DNA of 64,000 nucleotides from Microthrixaceae bacterium (GTDB taxonomy: Bacteria > Actinomycetota > Acidimicrobiia > Acidimicrobiales > Microtrichaceae): the NCBI GenBank assembly GCA_023957975.1, contig JAMLGM010000004.1, forward strand, positions 1 through 64,000, read 5' to 3'. The position numbers were made by a program, and so were the translations under genes. The notes beneath the pieces were generated by a model that had not been told where the DNA came from, made no database searches, and saw only the letters and a list, made by a program, of their open reading frames with translations. Shown here in pieces: positions 54,564-61,960 of this stretch. Each line of letters starts with the position of its first letter. Position 1 is the stretch's first letter.

Positions 54564-55259
54564 TCAGGGCGTGTCGTCGTCGAGGCGCGACATTTGGCGC
54601 AGGGCGCCCTGGGGTCGGAGCTGAACGGTCATCGCGATGAGCACGCCGATGATGCTGATGATCGTGATGGGCAACTGGTAGTCGGAGATCCAGTTCGACA
54701 GTGACTCGACCTGATCGGCGAAGGCCGACGCGACCCAGCGGCACAACATGAGCCGGGTGAGGGTGCCCAACACGTTGACCGTGATGAACATGTGCAGTGG
54801 GATGCGCGCCGCCCCGCAGAACAGCGACACCCAGTTGTTCGGCATGATGAACGCGAGCGGGTAGAGGAAGCGCCGGTGCGACGGATTCTCCAGGCCTCGA
54901 CCGTCCTCGCCCACGAGTCGGGTGGCGAATGCGTTGCCCTCCGAGATCCACAGCAGCGCACGAGCCCCGAACCAGTAGCCGACCGCATAGAACGCCGGGT
55001 CGGGGATGAGGTGCCTCACGAGGCCGAAGCCGAGGAACTCGCCGAGACCGAGTTGGTTGGCGGTGAGGATGAGATGGCGGTTGATCGGGCTCAACACGAT
55101 GAGCGCCAGCGGATGTGTGTCCTGCCAGTTCGCCCAAACGGAGTTGGCGACCCACCCGCACACCAACACGGCGGTGAAGGTGATGAGGCCGGTGGGGAGC
55201 ACCCAGATCGGAGGTTTGCGCCTCGGCGCGAGGTCGACGGGTGCGTCCGCAGTTGTCAC
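54564..55259 (-). CDS. DedA/VTT-like membrane protein
   Basis: A 231-residue membrane protein with about five helices. The layout (helix, amphipathic region LALIVLSPINRHLILTANQLG, re-entrant FYAVGYWFGARAL, PNNWVSLFCGAARIPLHMF, C-terminal helix) resembles SNARE-associated DedA proteins, which transport polyprenyl phosphate or phospholipids. The match is loose. GTG at 55259 is chosen because a TAGTCT box lies 7 nt upstream on that strand. Confidence 0.65.
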   Translation of the reverse strand: MTTADAPVDLAPRRKPPIWVLPTGLITFTAVLVCGWVANSVWANWQDTHPLALIVLSPINRHLILTANQLGLGEFLGFGLVRHLIPDPAFYAVGYWFGARALLWISEGNAFATRLVGEDGRGLENPSHRRFLYPLAFIMPNNWVSLFCGAARIPLHMFITVNVLGTLTRLMLCRWVASAFADQVESLSNWISDYQLPITIISIIGVLIAMTVQLRPQGALRQMSRLDDDTP

Positions 55260-55266
55260 GCGGGTC

Positions 55267-55272
55267 AGACTA
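55267..55272 (-). promoter_or_regulatory. -10 box TAGTCT of the DedA-like gene (minus strand)
   Basis: On the minus strand it ends 7 nt before the GTG start; leaderless type. Confidence 0.5.
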
Positions 55273-55323
55273 CGGGAAGTCTCCGCCTTTGCGGTCCGCG
55301 GCGGATGACCCGCGGGACGCGGC

Positions 55324-55492
55324 ACTAGTGCCGTGTCTGCGAACGTTTGCACGTTGCGACGGCCAGATGGCTCCGCTCGCTGCGTTTCGGACTCCTTGAA
55401 TTGGGGCAAGACCAGTTCTGCGTCGCCGCGCCTTGCGAGCACCGCCCCTGGCTCGCCGCACCATCGCAAACGTTTCTTGCCACGGCACTAGT
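55324..55492. mobile_element. 169-bp MITE-like element with terminal inverted repeats
   Basis: The 27-nt ends (55324-55350 and 55466-55492) are inverted copies matching at 12 outer and 9 inner positions around a 6-nt mismatch block. The repeats begin ACTAGTGCCGTG, so TA flanks both ends, as with Tc1/mariner and IS630 elements. The interior has no ORF of note. It abuts the SURF1 start. Confidence 0.6.
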
Positions 55493-55494
55493 TT
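55489..55494 (+). promoter_or_regulatory. -10 box TAGTTT of SURF1 formed at the MITE edge
   Basis: TA comes from the element boundary and GTTT from the flank. It ends 8 nt before the SURF1 ATG. Confidence 0.45.
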
Positions 55495-55502
55495 GGCTGG
55501 CG

Positions 55503-56348
55503 ATGTATCGGTTCTTATTGAAGCCGCGCTGGTTGCTGTCCCATGTGCTCGTCGCAGCGATGGTGGTCGGGATGTTGGCAGCGATGATGTGGCAGGTTTC
55601 TCGCTTGCACCAAAAGCAGGATCTCAACGCGAGGATCGAACAGCGCGCTCACGGCGAGGTGCTCGCGTTGGGTGACGTGTTGGCGGGCCACGACCTGGCG
55701 ACCGATTCCGGCCAGGACGATGTCGAGTACCAGGCGGTTTCGGCGAGGGGGACCTACGACACCGACCACGAGTTCACGATCCCGAACCGCACGCTCGACG
55801 GCGCACCGGGGCGACTGGTCATCACCCCCTTCGTATGGTCCGACACCGAGGCTCCCATCCTGGTGAACCGAGGGTTCATTCCGCAGTCGTTCACCGACGA
55901 CACGGCTCCGATCGATGGGGTTGAGCCGCCGGAGGGTGAGGTGGCGATCGCCGGGTATCTGAGGCTCACCGAGTTGCCGGGATCGTTGCAGACCAAGCGG
56001 GTCGATGTCGGCGACAACCGTTTCGCCCGCCTCGACCTTGCCGCGATCGCCGAGGTGCAGGGCACGGCCTTGCAGCCGGTGTACCTGTTGTTGGGTTCCC
56101 AGGAGCCGCCGACGGCTCAGGAACGGCTCACGATGTATCCGCTTCCGCCTCGGTCGGAGGGCAAGCACTTCTCCTATGCGGTGCAATGGGCGATTTTCAC
56201 GTTGATCGCCTGTATCGGGTACCCGTTGGTTCTGCGGCGTATCGCTCGGAATCGGGCGGGTCAGATCGACGACGACATGCCGACCGAGGGCATGTGGCAT
56301 GCCGATGCTCGACGCCGTGACGACACGGTCGAGGTCGGCGGCGAATGA
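55503..56348 (+). CDS. SURF1 family cytochrome oxidase assembly protein
   Basis: A 281-residue membrane protein with an N-terminal helix (LVAAMVVGMLAAMMWQ) and a C-terminal helix (YAVQWAIFTLIACIGYPLVL), the SURF1 topology. Between them, EYQAVSARGTYD, ILVNRGFIPQ and YPLPPRSEGKHFSYAVQW match the family. It helps insert heme or copper into aa3-type cytochrome oxidase. It overlaps a TetR gene (ATGA). Confidence 0.92.
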   Translation: MYRFLLKPRWLLSHVLVAAMVVGMLAAMMWQVSRLHQKQDLNARIEQRAHGEVLALGDVLAGHDLATDSGQDDVEYQAVSARGTYDTDHEFTIPNRTLDGAPGRLVITPFVWSDTEAPILVNRGFIPQSFTDDTAPIDGVEPPEGEVAIAGYLRLTELPGSLQTKRVDVGDNRFARLDLAAIAEVQGTALQPVYLLLGSQEPPTAQERLTMYPLPPRSEGKHFSYAVQWAIFTLIACIGYPLVLRRIARNRAGQIDDDMPTEGMWHADARRRDDTVEVGGE

Positions 56349-56914
56349 GGCGGTCGACCGCCCGCGAACGCATCATGGACGCGGTCGTCGCCTGCGCCGA
56401 GCGAGGTGGGCTTGGGTCGTTCGCCCTCGAAGACGTTGCGTCGCAGGCCGATGTGTCCCGGGCGACGATCTACAGTCATTTTCCTGGGGGCCGCCAGCAG
56501 TTGATCGACGAAACGGTCGAGCGCGAGGTGGCCGACTTCTGGCGGAGCCTCGCGGATGAGGTCCGCTCGTATGACGACGTCGAGGATCGCGTTGTCGCGG
56601 CGATGATGTCGGCGCACCGTCGGATGATCGAACATGCGCTGTTGCAGCGCCTCGTCACCTTGGAACCGGGTGAGATTCTGCCGGCGTTGTTCGCAGCGGA
56701 CCGGCGCCTCCATGGCCTCATCGTGGGATACCTCAGGGAGACGTTGGCCCGTGAGGTCTTGCGCGACGGAGTCGACCTCGATGATGCGGCGGAGTATCTG
56801 GCGCGCATGGTGTTGAGCCACATCGGCACGGCTGGTCGTTGGGACCTGACCGATCGGACGTCGGTGCAGCGGTTGGTCCGCACCCAGTTCCTCGGGGGAA
56901 TCCTCTCCCGATAA
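56345..56914 (+). CDS. TetR-family regulator (first)
   Basis: A 189-residue repressor-like protein. The N-terminal helix-turn-helix (about 8-52) includes FALEDVASQADVSRATIYSHFPGGRQQL. The ligand domain is helical. It is coupled to SURF1, an unusual pairing. Its target may be the inverted repeats just downstream at 56915-56968. Confidence 0.92.
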   Translation: MRRSTARERIMDAVVACAERGGLGSFALEDVASQADVSRATIYSHFPGGRQQLIDETVEREVADFWRSLADEVRSYDDVEDRVVAAMMSAHRRMIEHALLQRLVTLEPGEILPALFAADRRLHGLIVGYLRETLAREVLRDGVDLDDAAEYLARMVLSHIGTAGRWDLTDRTSVQRLVRTQFLGGILSR

Positions 56915-56930
56915 TGTGAAATATGTCACA
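56915..56930. promoter_or_regulatory. Operator-like inverted repeat TGTGA-N6-TCACA
   Basis: Perfect 5-bp arms with a 6-nt centre, immediately after the first TetR stop and 41 nt upstream of the second TetR start. Confidence 0.4.
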
Positions 56931-56939
56931 CGGTGCACA

Positions 56940-56968
56940 ATGAGACAGATTCAGTCGTATTGTCTCAT
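56940..56968. promoter_or_regulatory. Operator over the -10 box of the second TetR gene
   Basis: ATGAGACA (56940-56947) and TGTCTCAT (56961-56968) are perfect 8-bp arms 13 nt apart. The putative -10 box TATTGT (56958-56963), 7 nt before the GTG start, overlaps the right arm. TetR binding here would block transcription, so autoregulation is likely. Confidence 0.6.
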
Positions 56969-56970
56969 GT

Positions 56971-57588
56971 GTGACCGATGGCATGAACGTCGAGTTCCCC
57001 GCAGGCGGTGACGCCGGCCAGGGAGTCGAGGACCGGGTGCTCGACGCTGCGCTTGAGTGCATCGGCCGGTGGGGTATGACCAAGACGACGGCCGAGGACA
57101 TCGCCCGCACCGCAGCGCTGAGCCGGGCCACGTTGTATCGGGCCTTTCCCGGGGGGATCGCCACGATCCTCGACGCGATGTCGGCCCGTCAGGTCGAACG
57201 CCTCCTCGCCGAGGTGGTGGCGGTCACCGCGACGGCGGGGTCGGTCGAGGAGATCTTGACCTCGGCCATCGTGGCCGCCGGTCGCTTTCTCGATGAGGCC
57301 TCCGCCCTTCATTACCTCATGGCCCACGAGCCCGAGGTGCTCCTGCCGTATTTCGCGTTCGACCGGATCGGGCCGCTGCTGTCGGCGTCGAGCGCGGCGC
57401 TTGCGCCAATCCTCGGGGCTTACGTGTCACGCCAGGTCGCCGAGGAGCTCGTCGAATGGGGGGCGCGCATCGTGTTGTCGGTGTTCTTCACCCCCGGGTT
57501 GATCGACCTCACCGATGCGGTCGAGGTGGGCGAGCTCGTCAACACGATGCTGCTGCCCGGCTTCGCCCGCGAACTCGCCGGCACCTGA
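56971..57588 (+). CDS. TetR-family regulator (second)
   Basis: A 205-residue regulator with helix-turn-helix TTAEDIARTAALSRATLYRAFPGGIATI at about 38-66. The two TetR proteins share the unusual PGG after the recognition helix but are otherwise diverged. GTG start 7 nt after a -10 box inside the operator. The diiron gene follows at 113 nt and may be co-regulated. Confidence 0.92.
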   Translation: MTDGMNVEFPAGGDAGQGVEDRVLDAALECIGRWGMTKTTAEDIARTAALSRATLYRAFPGGIATILDAMSARQVERLLAEVVAVTATAGSVEEILTSAIVAAGRFLDEASALHYLMAHEPEVLLPYFAFDRIGPLLSASSAALAPILGAYVSRQVAEELVEWGARIVLSVFFTPGLIDLTDAVEVGELVNTMLLPGFARELAGT

Positions 57589-57640
57589 TCGTTCCTTCGA
57601 CCCAACCCTGCCGAACCGTGCCCACCCGTACCGACCGACC

Positions 57641-57685
57641 TAGTACCGAACCAGCCAGTACCGACCCACCCAGTACCGACCCAGC
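57641..57685 (+). repeat. Three 15-bp tandem units before the diiron gene
   Basis: Units at 57641, 57656 and 57671 (CAGTACCGACCCA type), ending just before the ribosome site AAAGGA at 57690. Confidence 0.88.
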
Positions 57686-57701
57686 CAGCAAAGGACCAGC
57701 C

Positions 57702-58829
57702 ATGACCGACCTTCAAGACCTCATCGGACGCCAGGAGATCAACGATCTCGACGCCATCTTGTCGGCGACCGGCGAGTATCGCGACGAGACGATCCGCGCC
57801 GTGACGGATCACTCCGAGGCGATCTTCACGTGGAACTACGACAAGGGCGAACGTCCTCCGCTCGAGAAGCTCTACGAAAAGGCCAAGGTCAGCCAGTGGA
57901 ACGGTGAAACCGATCTGCCGTGGGAGACCGAGGTCGACATCGAAAGCGTGGTGCTGGTCAGCGCCGCCATCAACGACGAGAACGGGCTTGGCATGGGCGA
58001 CTTCGATGCCACCGGCACGCCGTTCGAGAAGTTCAGTGAAAAGGAGTGGGTCCAGCTCGGCATCGAGTCGAATCAGTGGACCCTCAGCCAGTTCATGCAC
58101 GGCGAACAGGGTGCGCTGATCTGCACCGCCAAGATCGTCGAGACCGTGCCGTGGATCGACGCCAAGTACTACGCAGCCACCCAGGTGATGGATGAGGCCC
58201 GCCACGTCGAGGTGTTCGCCAAGTACCTCGACACGAAGATGGGTGGCTACTACCCACTCAACAATCACCTCGGCATGCTGCTTGAGGACATCGTGGGCGA
58301 TTCGCGTTGGGACATGACCTACCTGGGCATGCAGATCATGGTCGAGGGGTTGGCGTTGGCCGCGTTCGGCGCGATGCATCAGCTCACCAGCGAGCCGCTG
58401 CTCAAGCAGCTTCTGCGTTACGTGATGAGCGACGAGGCCCGCCACGTTGCCTTCGGCGTGCTGTCGTTGAAGGAGTACTACGCCGAGCTGAGCGACGCCG
58501 AGATCTTCGAGCGCCAGCAGTTCGCCTTCGAGGCTGCCGTGCGCATGCGCGACCGGTTCCTGCAACAGGAGGTCTACGAGCGGATGGGGCTGCCGGTGAA
58601 GGAGGCCGTGACCGCGATGATCAACACCCCGGCTCGTCAGATGTTCAACCTCATGTTGTTCTCGAAGATCGTGCCGAACTGCCGCAAGCTCGGCCTACTC
58701 GACCGCAACGATCAGTGGCTGCGCCGCCGTTTCGAGGAACTCGGCGTCATCCAGTTTGAGGACTGGACCGACACCACCGACGAGATGGAGGCGTTCGCGC
58801 TGTCGAACGAGGAACTGCGTATCGCCTGA
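57702..58829 (+). CDS. Ferritin-like diiron protein
   Basis: A 375-residue helical protein. Two DEARH motifs (TQVMDEARHVEVF near 165 and VMSDEARHVAFG near 247) with Glu residues in the preceding helices make a four-helix diiron site, as in ribonucleotide reductase R2-like and ferritin-like oxygenases. The substrate is unknown; lipid or fatty-acyl oxidation is possible. Good ribosome site AAAGGA 6 nt upstream. A TetR gene precedes it. Confidence 0.85.
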   Translation: MTDLQDLIGRQEINDLDAILSATGEYRDETIRAVTDHSEAIFTWNYDKGERPPLEKLYEKAKVSQWNGETDLPWETEVDIESVVLVSAAINDENGLGMGDFDATGTPFEKFSEKEWVQLGIESNQWTLSQFMHGEQGALICTAKIVETVPWIDAKYYAATQVMDEARHVEVFAKYLDTKMGGYYPLNNHLGMLLEDIVGDSRWDMTYLGMQIMVEGLALAAFGAMHQLTSEPLLKQLLRYVMSDEARHVAFGVLSLKEYYAELSDAEIFERQQFAFEAAVRMRDRFLQQEVYERMGLPVKEAVTAMINTPARQMFNLMLFSKIVPNCRKLGLLDRNDQWLRRRFEELGVIQFEDWTDTTDEMEAFALSNEELRIA

Positions 58830-58836
58830 GCGCCTT

Positions 58837-58887
58837 GCCCGACGCGGTCTTGCCCGTCGCTGCCTCGCCCGACGCGGTCTTGCCCGT
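58837..58887 (+). repeat. 30-bp period duplication after the diiron gene
   Basis: A 21-nt sequence starting GCCCGACGCGG is repeated at 58837 and 58867. The second copy merges into the first base pairs of the palindrome, as after dapB. Confidence 0.88.
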
Positions 58888-58935
58888 TCTCCGATAACCA
58901 GTGGTCGTGATCACGACCACTGGTTATCGGAGAAC
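58886..58935. repeat. 50-bp perfect palindrome, copy 2
   Basis: Identical to the copy at 54504. It follows the diiron gene and is succeeded by GGTGGTTTTGGGG, only a weak T tract. Confidence 0.95.
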
Positions 58936-59167
58936 GGTGGTTTTGGGGCGAACTTTCTGGCGATGTTTGGGGATCAGGAGGTATCGGCGGCGCCGGTCGC
59001 TACGCTGAATCTCCACATCGACCGGTCGGTTGCCGCGGGTGGCCGATCGCCAAGGAATCGGGGGGCTGCCATGAGTGGCGGTGACGAAGACCAGCCCACG
59101 GGGCCATATGATCCTGCCGCGACGTCTCGGTTCACGCCGCCCAGTTCGGTGCCGCCCGCGGCGCCTA

Positions 59168-60322
59168 GTGGTACGTCGGTTAAATAGCGAGGTGGGTTAG
59201 TGTCGGGTTATGCCGATCGCTGTTGCTGCCCCGTTGACTGTGTCCGATGCCGAGCGGGCCGAGTTGGATCGCATGGCGCGGTCGTCGGTGTTGCCGTACC
59301 GCTGTGTGCGCCAGGCGCGGGCATTGTTGTGGGCGGCCGATGGGGTGGCGAACAACGAGATCGCCCGGCGCGTTGATGCGACCCCGGACACGGTACGGCG
59401 GTGGCGTACCCGCTTCGAGGCTGGCGGGGTCAATGAGGTGGGCAAGATCACTCGAGGTCGTGGTCGCAAACCCAAGGTCAGCCACGACGTGGTCGAGGCG
59501 ATCGTGAACGACACGTTGCATTCGGTGCCCGATGACGAGTCGACGCAGTGGTCGACACGGACGATGGCTGCGCGGCACGGGGTGGGTAAGGACTTCGTGG
59601 CGAAAATCTGGAAGGACCGCAAGCTGCGTCCCTGGCGGGTCGACACGTTCAAGTTGTCGAACGATCCGAACTTCGAGGCGAAGCTTGTCGACGTGGTCGG
59701 GTTGTATCTGAACCCGCCGGAGGGGGCGGTGGTGTTCAGCTTCGATGAAAAGACCCAGTGCCAAGCGTTGGATCGCACCCAGCCGTCGCTGCCGATGAAG
59801 CGGGGTCGGGGTCGCACGATGACCCATGACTACAAACGCAATGGCACCACCGACCTGTTTGCGGCGTTGAATGTCGTGACCGGTGAGGTGCTTCATGACA
59901 CCCGCAAGACCCACACCAGTGCCGATGTGTTGGCGTTCTTTCGGTGGATTGATGTCCACGTCCCCCGGGACCAGGAGATCCATGTCGTGTTGGACAACCT
60001 CTCGGCGCACAAGTCCGCCGAGGTGAAGGCGTGGCTGGCCAAGCCAGCGCAGAAAAAGCGGTGGCACCTGCACTTCACGCCAACCTCGGCGTCGTGGCTG
60101 AACCTGGTCGAGGGCTGGTTCGCTCAACTCACCAAGAAACGGCTCAAGACAGGAACCTTCAACAGCGTCGCCGCTCTAACCGAAGCCATCGACGTGTGGG
60201 TCTCGCACTGGAACGACGACCCCGAACCCCTCGTGTGGGTCAAAACGGCGGAGGAGATCATCGAGAAAGTCAACCGGGGGCGGGCCACCCTGACCCACCT
60301 CACCAATTCCGCGACGGACCAC
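59168..60322 (+). mobile_element. IS630-family insertion sequence
   Basis: 1155 bp between duplicated TA dinucleotides (59166-59167 and 60323-60324), in CTAG contexts. Imperfect terminal inverted repeats of about 35 nt: GTGGT-CGTCG at the tips and GAGGTGGGT further in match at both ends. One intact transposase gene fills it. TA duplication and CTAG target preference are typical of IS630. Confidence 0.93.
59198..59203 (+). promoter_or_regulatory. -10 box TAGTGT inside the left end of the IS
   Basis: Ends 6 nt before the transposase ATG and lies in the inner part of the inverted repeat. Transposase binding there could repress its own synthesis. Confidence 0.45.
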
Positions 60323-60325
60323 TAG
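59210..60325 (+). CDS. IS630-family transposase
   Basis: A 371-residue transposase. The N-terminal helix-turn-helix domains include GVANNEIARRVDATPDTVRRWRTRF. The DDE catalytic residues are present: Asp in VFSFDEKTQC, Asp in HVVLDNLSAHK and Glu in SASWLNLVEGWF. The frame is intact and the enzyme may be active. The stop codon TAG is made of the target TA plus the flanking G, not of the element. Confidence 0.95.
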   Translation: MPIAVAAPLTVSDAERAELDRMARSSVLPYRCVRQARALLWAADGVANNEIARRVDATPDTVRRWRTRFEAGGVNEVGKITRGRGRKPKVSHDVVEAIVNDTLHSVPDDESTQWSTRTMAARHGVGKDFVAKIWKDRKLRPWRVDTFKLSNDPNFEAKLVDVVGLYLNPPEGAVVFSFDEKTQCQALDRTQPSLPMKRGRGRTMTHDYKRNGTTDLFAALNVVTGEVLHDTRKTHTSADVLAFFRWIDVHVPRDQEIHVVLDNLSAHKSAEVKAWLAKPAQKKRWHLHFTPTSASWLNLVEGWFAQLTKKRLKTGTFNSVAALTEAIDVWVSHWNDDPEPLVWVKTAEEIIEKVNRGRATLTHLTNSATDH

Positions 60326-61108
60326 TCAGTCCGGGTGGGCGGCGCCGCCTCCGCCTCCATCACCGCCGCCTCCGATGACTCCGCCACCGGCGCCGATGGC
60401 GACTCCGCAAGCCGCAGTCCCGACCTCGGCTCCCGCACCTGCGCCGAATTCGAACCGCACGCTCCTCATCGTGATCTCGATTCTGCTCGCACTGATCGTG
60501 GTCGGTGTCGTCGTCGGCATCGTGGTCGCGAGCGGCGGTGACGATGCCGCTGATTCCGACAAGTCCGACGGGGCGGTCGTGGAGACGACGGTTGCCACGG
60601 TCGCCGAGACGACACCCGAATCGATCACCGAGACGGTTCCGGAGCCGACCGTTGCCGAGTCGGTCGTTCCGGAGACCACCCGCGCCAATCGCGATCCCGC
60701 TCTGCTGCCAGCGGGCCTCTACTGCCGCGACCTGGCGGCCCAGGGGTATTCCTTCTCGGCGGCGGTGACGTATTGGCGCACCGAGGGCCAGCCGGATCGG
60801 ATGGACTCCGACCGCAACGGAATCCCGTGCGAGACCGTGTACTCATACGACGACATCGCGGCCATTTTCCCGTATGCGTCGGCGCCGGTGAGCGAGCCGC
60901 TGTACATGCGGTTGCCGTCAGGGCTGTTGTGTCGCGACCTTCGCGATCGCGGGGTCAGTGTGCGCGACGCGTTGGACTACTTCATCTACGAGGGTTTCCC
61001 GGACCGCATGGATGCCGACGGAAACGGCGTTCCCTGCGAGACCGTGTACAGCGACGCCAGTCGCATCTGGTGGAACGAGTACTGACAGTCCGCACTCGCC
61101 TGCCCCAG

Positions 61109-61164
61109 CCTGTTCTCCGATAACCAGTGGTCGTGATCACGACCACTGGTTATCGGAGAACAGG
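61109..61164. repeat. Perfect palindrome, copy 3 (56 bp)
   Basis: The 50-bp core at 61112-61161 is identical to the other two copies; three further base pairs (CCT/AGG) extend it. It follows the split gene and is trailed by CGTTTTGGGG. Confidence 0.95.
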
Positions 61165-61208
61165 CGTTTTGGGGGGCTGGTGGGGGCGTTTGGGGGTGGG
61201 CTGGGGCG

Positions 61209-61214
61209 TAGTGT
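61209..61214 (+). promoter_or_regulatory. -10 box TAGTGT before the unknown gene at 61221
   Basis: Ends 6 nt before the GTG start; no ribosome site. Leaderless type. Confidence 0.5.
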
Positions 61215-61220
61215 GGCCGC

Positions 61221-61949
61221 GTGTCCGAGGGTGTTGAGCTTCGATTGGTCCTGCATGCGATGCGCCTGCTCGGTACGGCATCGAGCGAACGGGTCGCCGA
61301 GCGATACGCAGATCTGACGGGACTCGCCGACCCGGCGCCCGCCGACCCGGTACCCGCCGACCGCGACGCGACCGCCGACCGCGATGCGACCGCCGACCGC
61401 GATGCCGATTCCGTCGTCGACAGGGTGCAGCATCTGCTCATCAGCGCCGAGCGCAGCGGGTGGGTGTCTCATCGCAGCGGGTATTTCGCCGGGTGGTCGC
61501 TCACCTCCGAGGGCCGGTCCCATGCCGAACTGTTGCTCCGCGCCGAGATCGAGGAGTCCGACACCTTGCTCGACGTCGATGCGGCGTATCGTCGATTCGT
61601 CACGATCAACCGGTCGTTTCTCGAGGTGTGCACCGACTGGCAGGTGCTCGGTGCGGGAACCGGGACCGCCCGCGTGAACGATCACAGCGACGCCGAACAC
61701 GACCTCGCCGTGCTCGAGCGCCTCGAGGTCCATCATCGACAGGTGGTGGCGATCACGGTGGATCTTTCCGGATCGTTGGGTCGTTTCGGCTCGTATCGGC
61801 ATCGCTTTGAGCGGGCGATGCAAGGGATCTCGGCGGGCAACCTCGACTGGTTCGTCAAGCCGACGATCGACTCGTATCACAGCGTCTGGTTCGAGTTGCA
61901 CGAGGACCTGCTTTTAACTCTGGGGATCGACCGTTCGGCTGAGCGGTAG
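61221..61949 (+). CDS. Unknown protein with in-frame repeats
   Basis: A 242-residue soluble protein. The first 110 residues could form a winged-helix-like domain (VLHAMRLLGTASSERVAERY ... AERSGWVSHRSGYFAGWSLTSEGRSHA) resembling archaeal- or MarR-type regulators, interrupted by a repeat insertion DPAPA/DRDATA. The rest is helical with conserved-looking Trp and His residues. No family recognised. The stop TAG forms part of the dapA -10 box. Confidence 0.75.
   Translation: MSEGVELRLVLHAMRLLGTASSERVAERYADLTGLADPAPADPVPADRDATADRDATADRDADSVVDRVQHLLISAERSGWVSHRSGYFAGWSLTSEGRSHAELLLRAEIEESDTLLDVDAAYRRFVTINRSFLEVCTDWQVLGAGTGTARVNDHSDAEHDLAVLERLEVHHRQVVAITVDLSGSLGRFGSYRHRFERAMQGISAGNLDWFVKPTIDSYHSVWFELHEDLLLTLGIDRSAER
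61329..61409 (+). repeat. 15-bp and 18-bp tandem units in the unknown gene
   Basis: Two 15-bp units (61329, 61344) are followed by two 18-bp units (61359, 61377) and a partial third. All keep frame. Confidence 0.85.
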
Positions 61950-61952
61950 CCT
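61947..61952 (+). promoter_or_regulatory. -10 box TAGCCT of dapA, made from an upstream stop codon
   Basis: TAG of the preceding gene plus CCT; the box ends 8 nt before the dapA ATG. Identical hexamer to the trpS box. Confidence 0.5.
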
Positions 61953-61960
61953 GTGCGTCC

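Larger units (their letters stand above)
59071..61085 (+). pseudogene. Excalibur-like membrane protein gene split by an IS630 element
   Basis: Left part 59071-59167 and right part 60325-61085 join, after removing the element and one TA, into a single 285-codon frame (97 + 761 = 858 nt). The product: a Pro-rich N-terminus, one membrane helix (LLIVISILLALIVVGVVV), a Thr/Glu-rich stalk, and two tandem modules with RMDSDRNGIPCETVY and RMDADGNGVPCETVY, like the calcium-binding Excalibur motif. Interrupted, the left part stops at TAG 59185 after 38 codons. The right part could restart at ATG 60375. The insertion looks recent. Confidence 0.9.
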
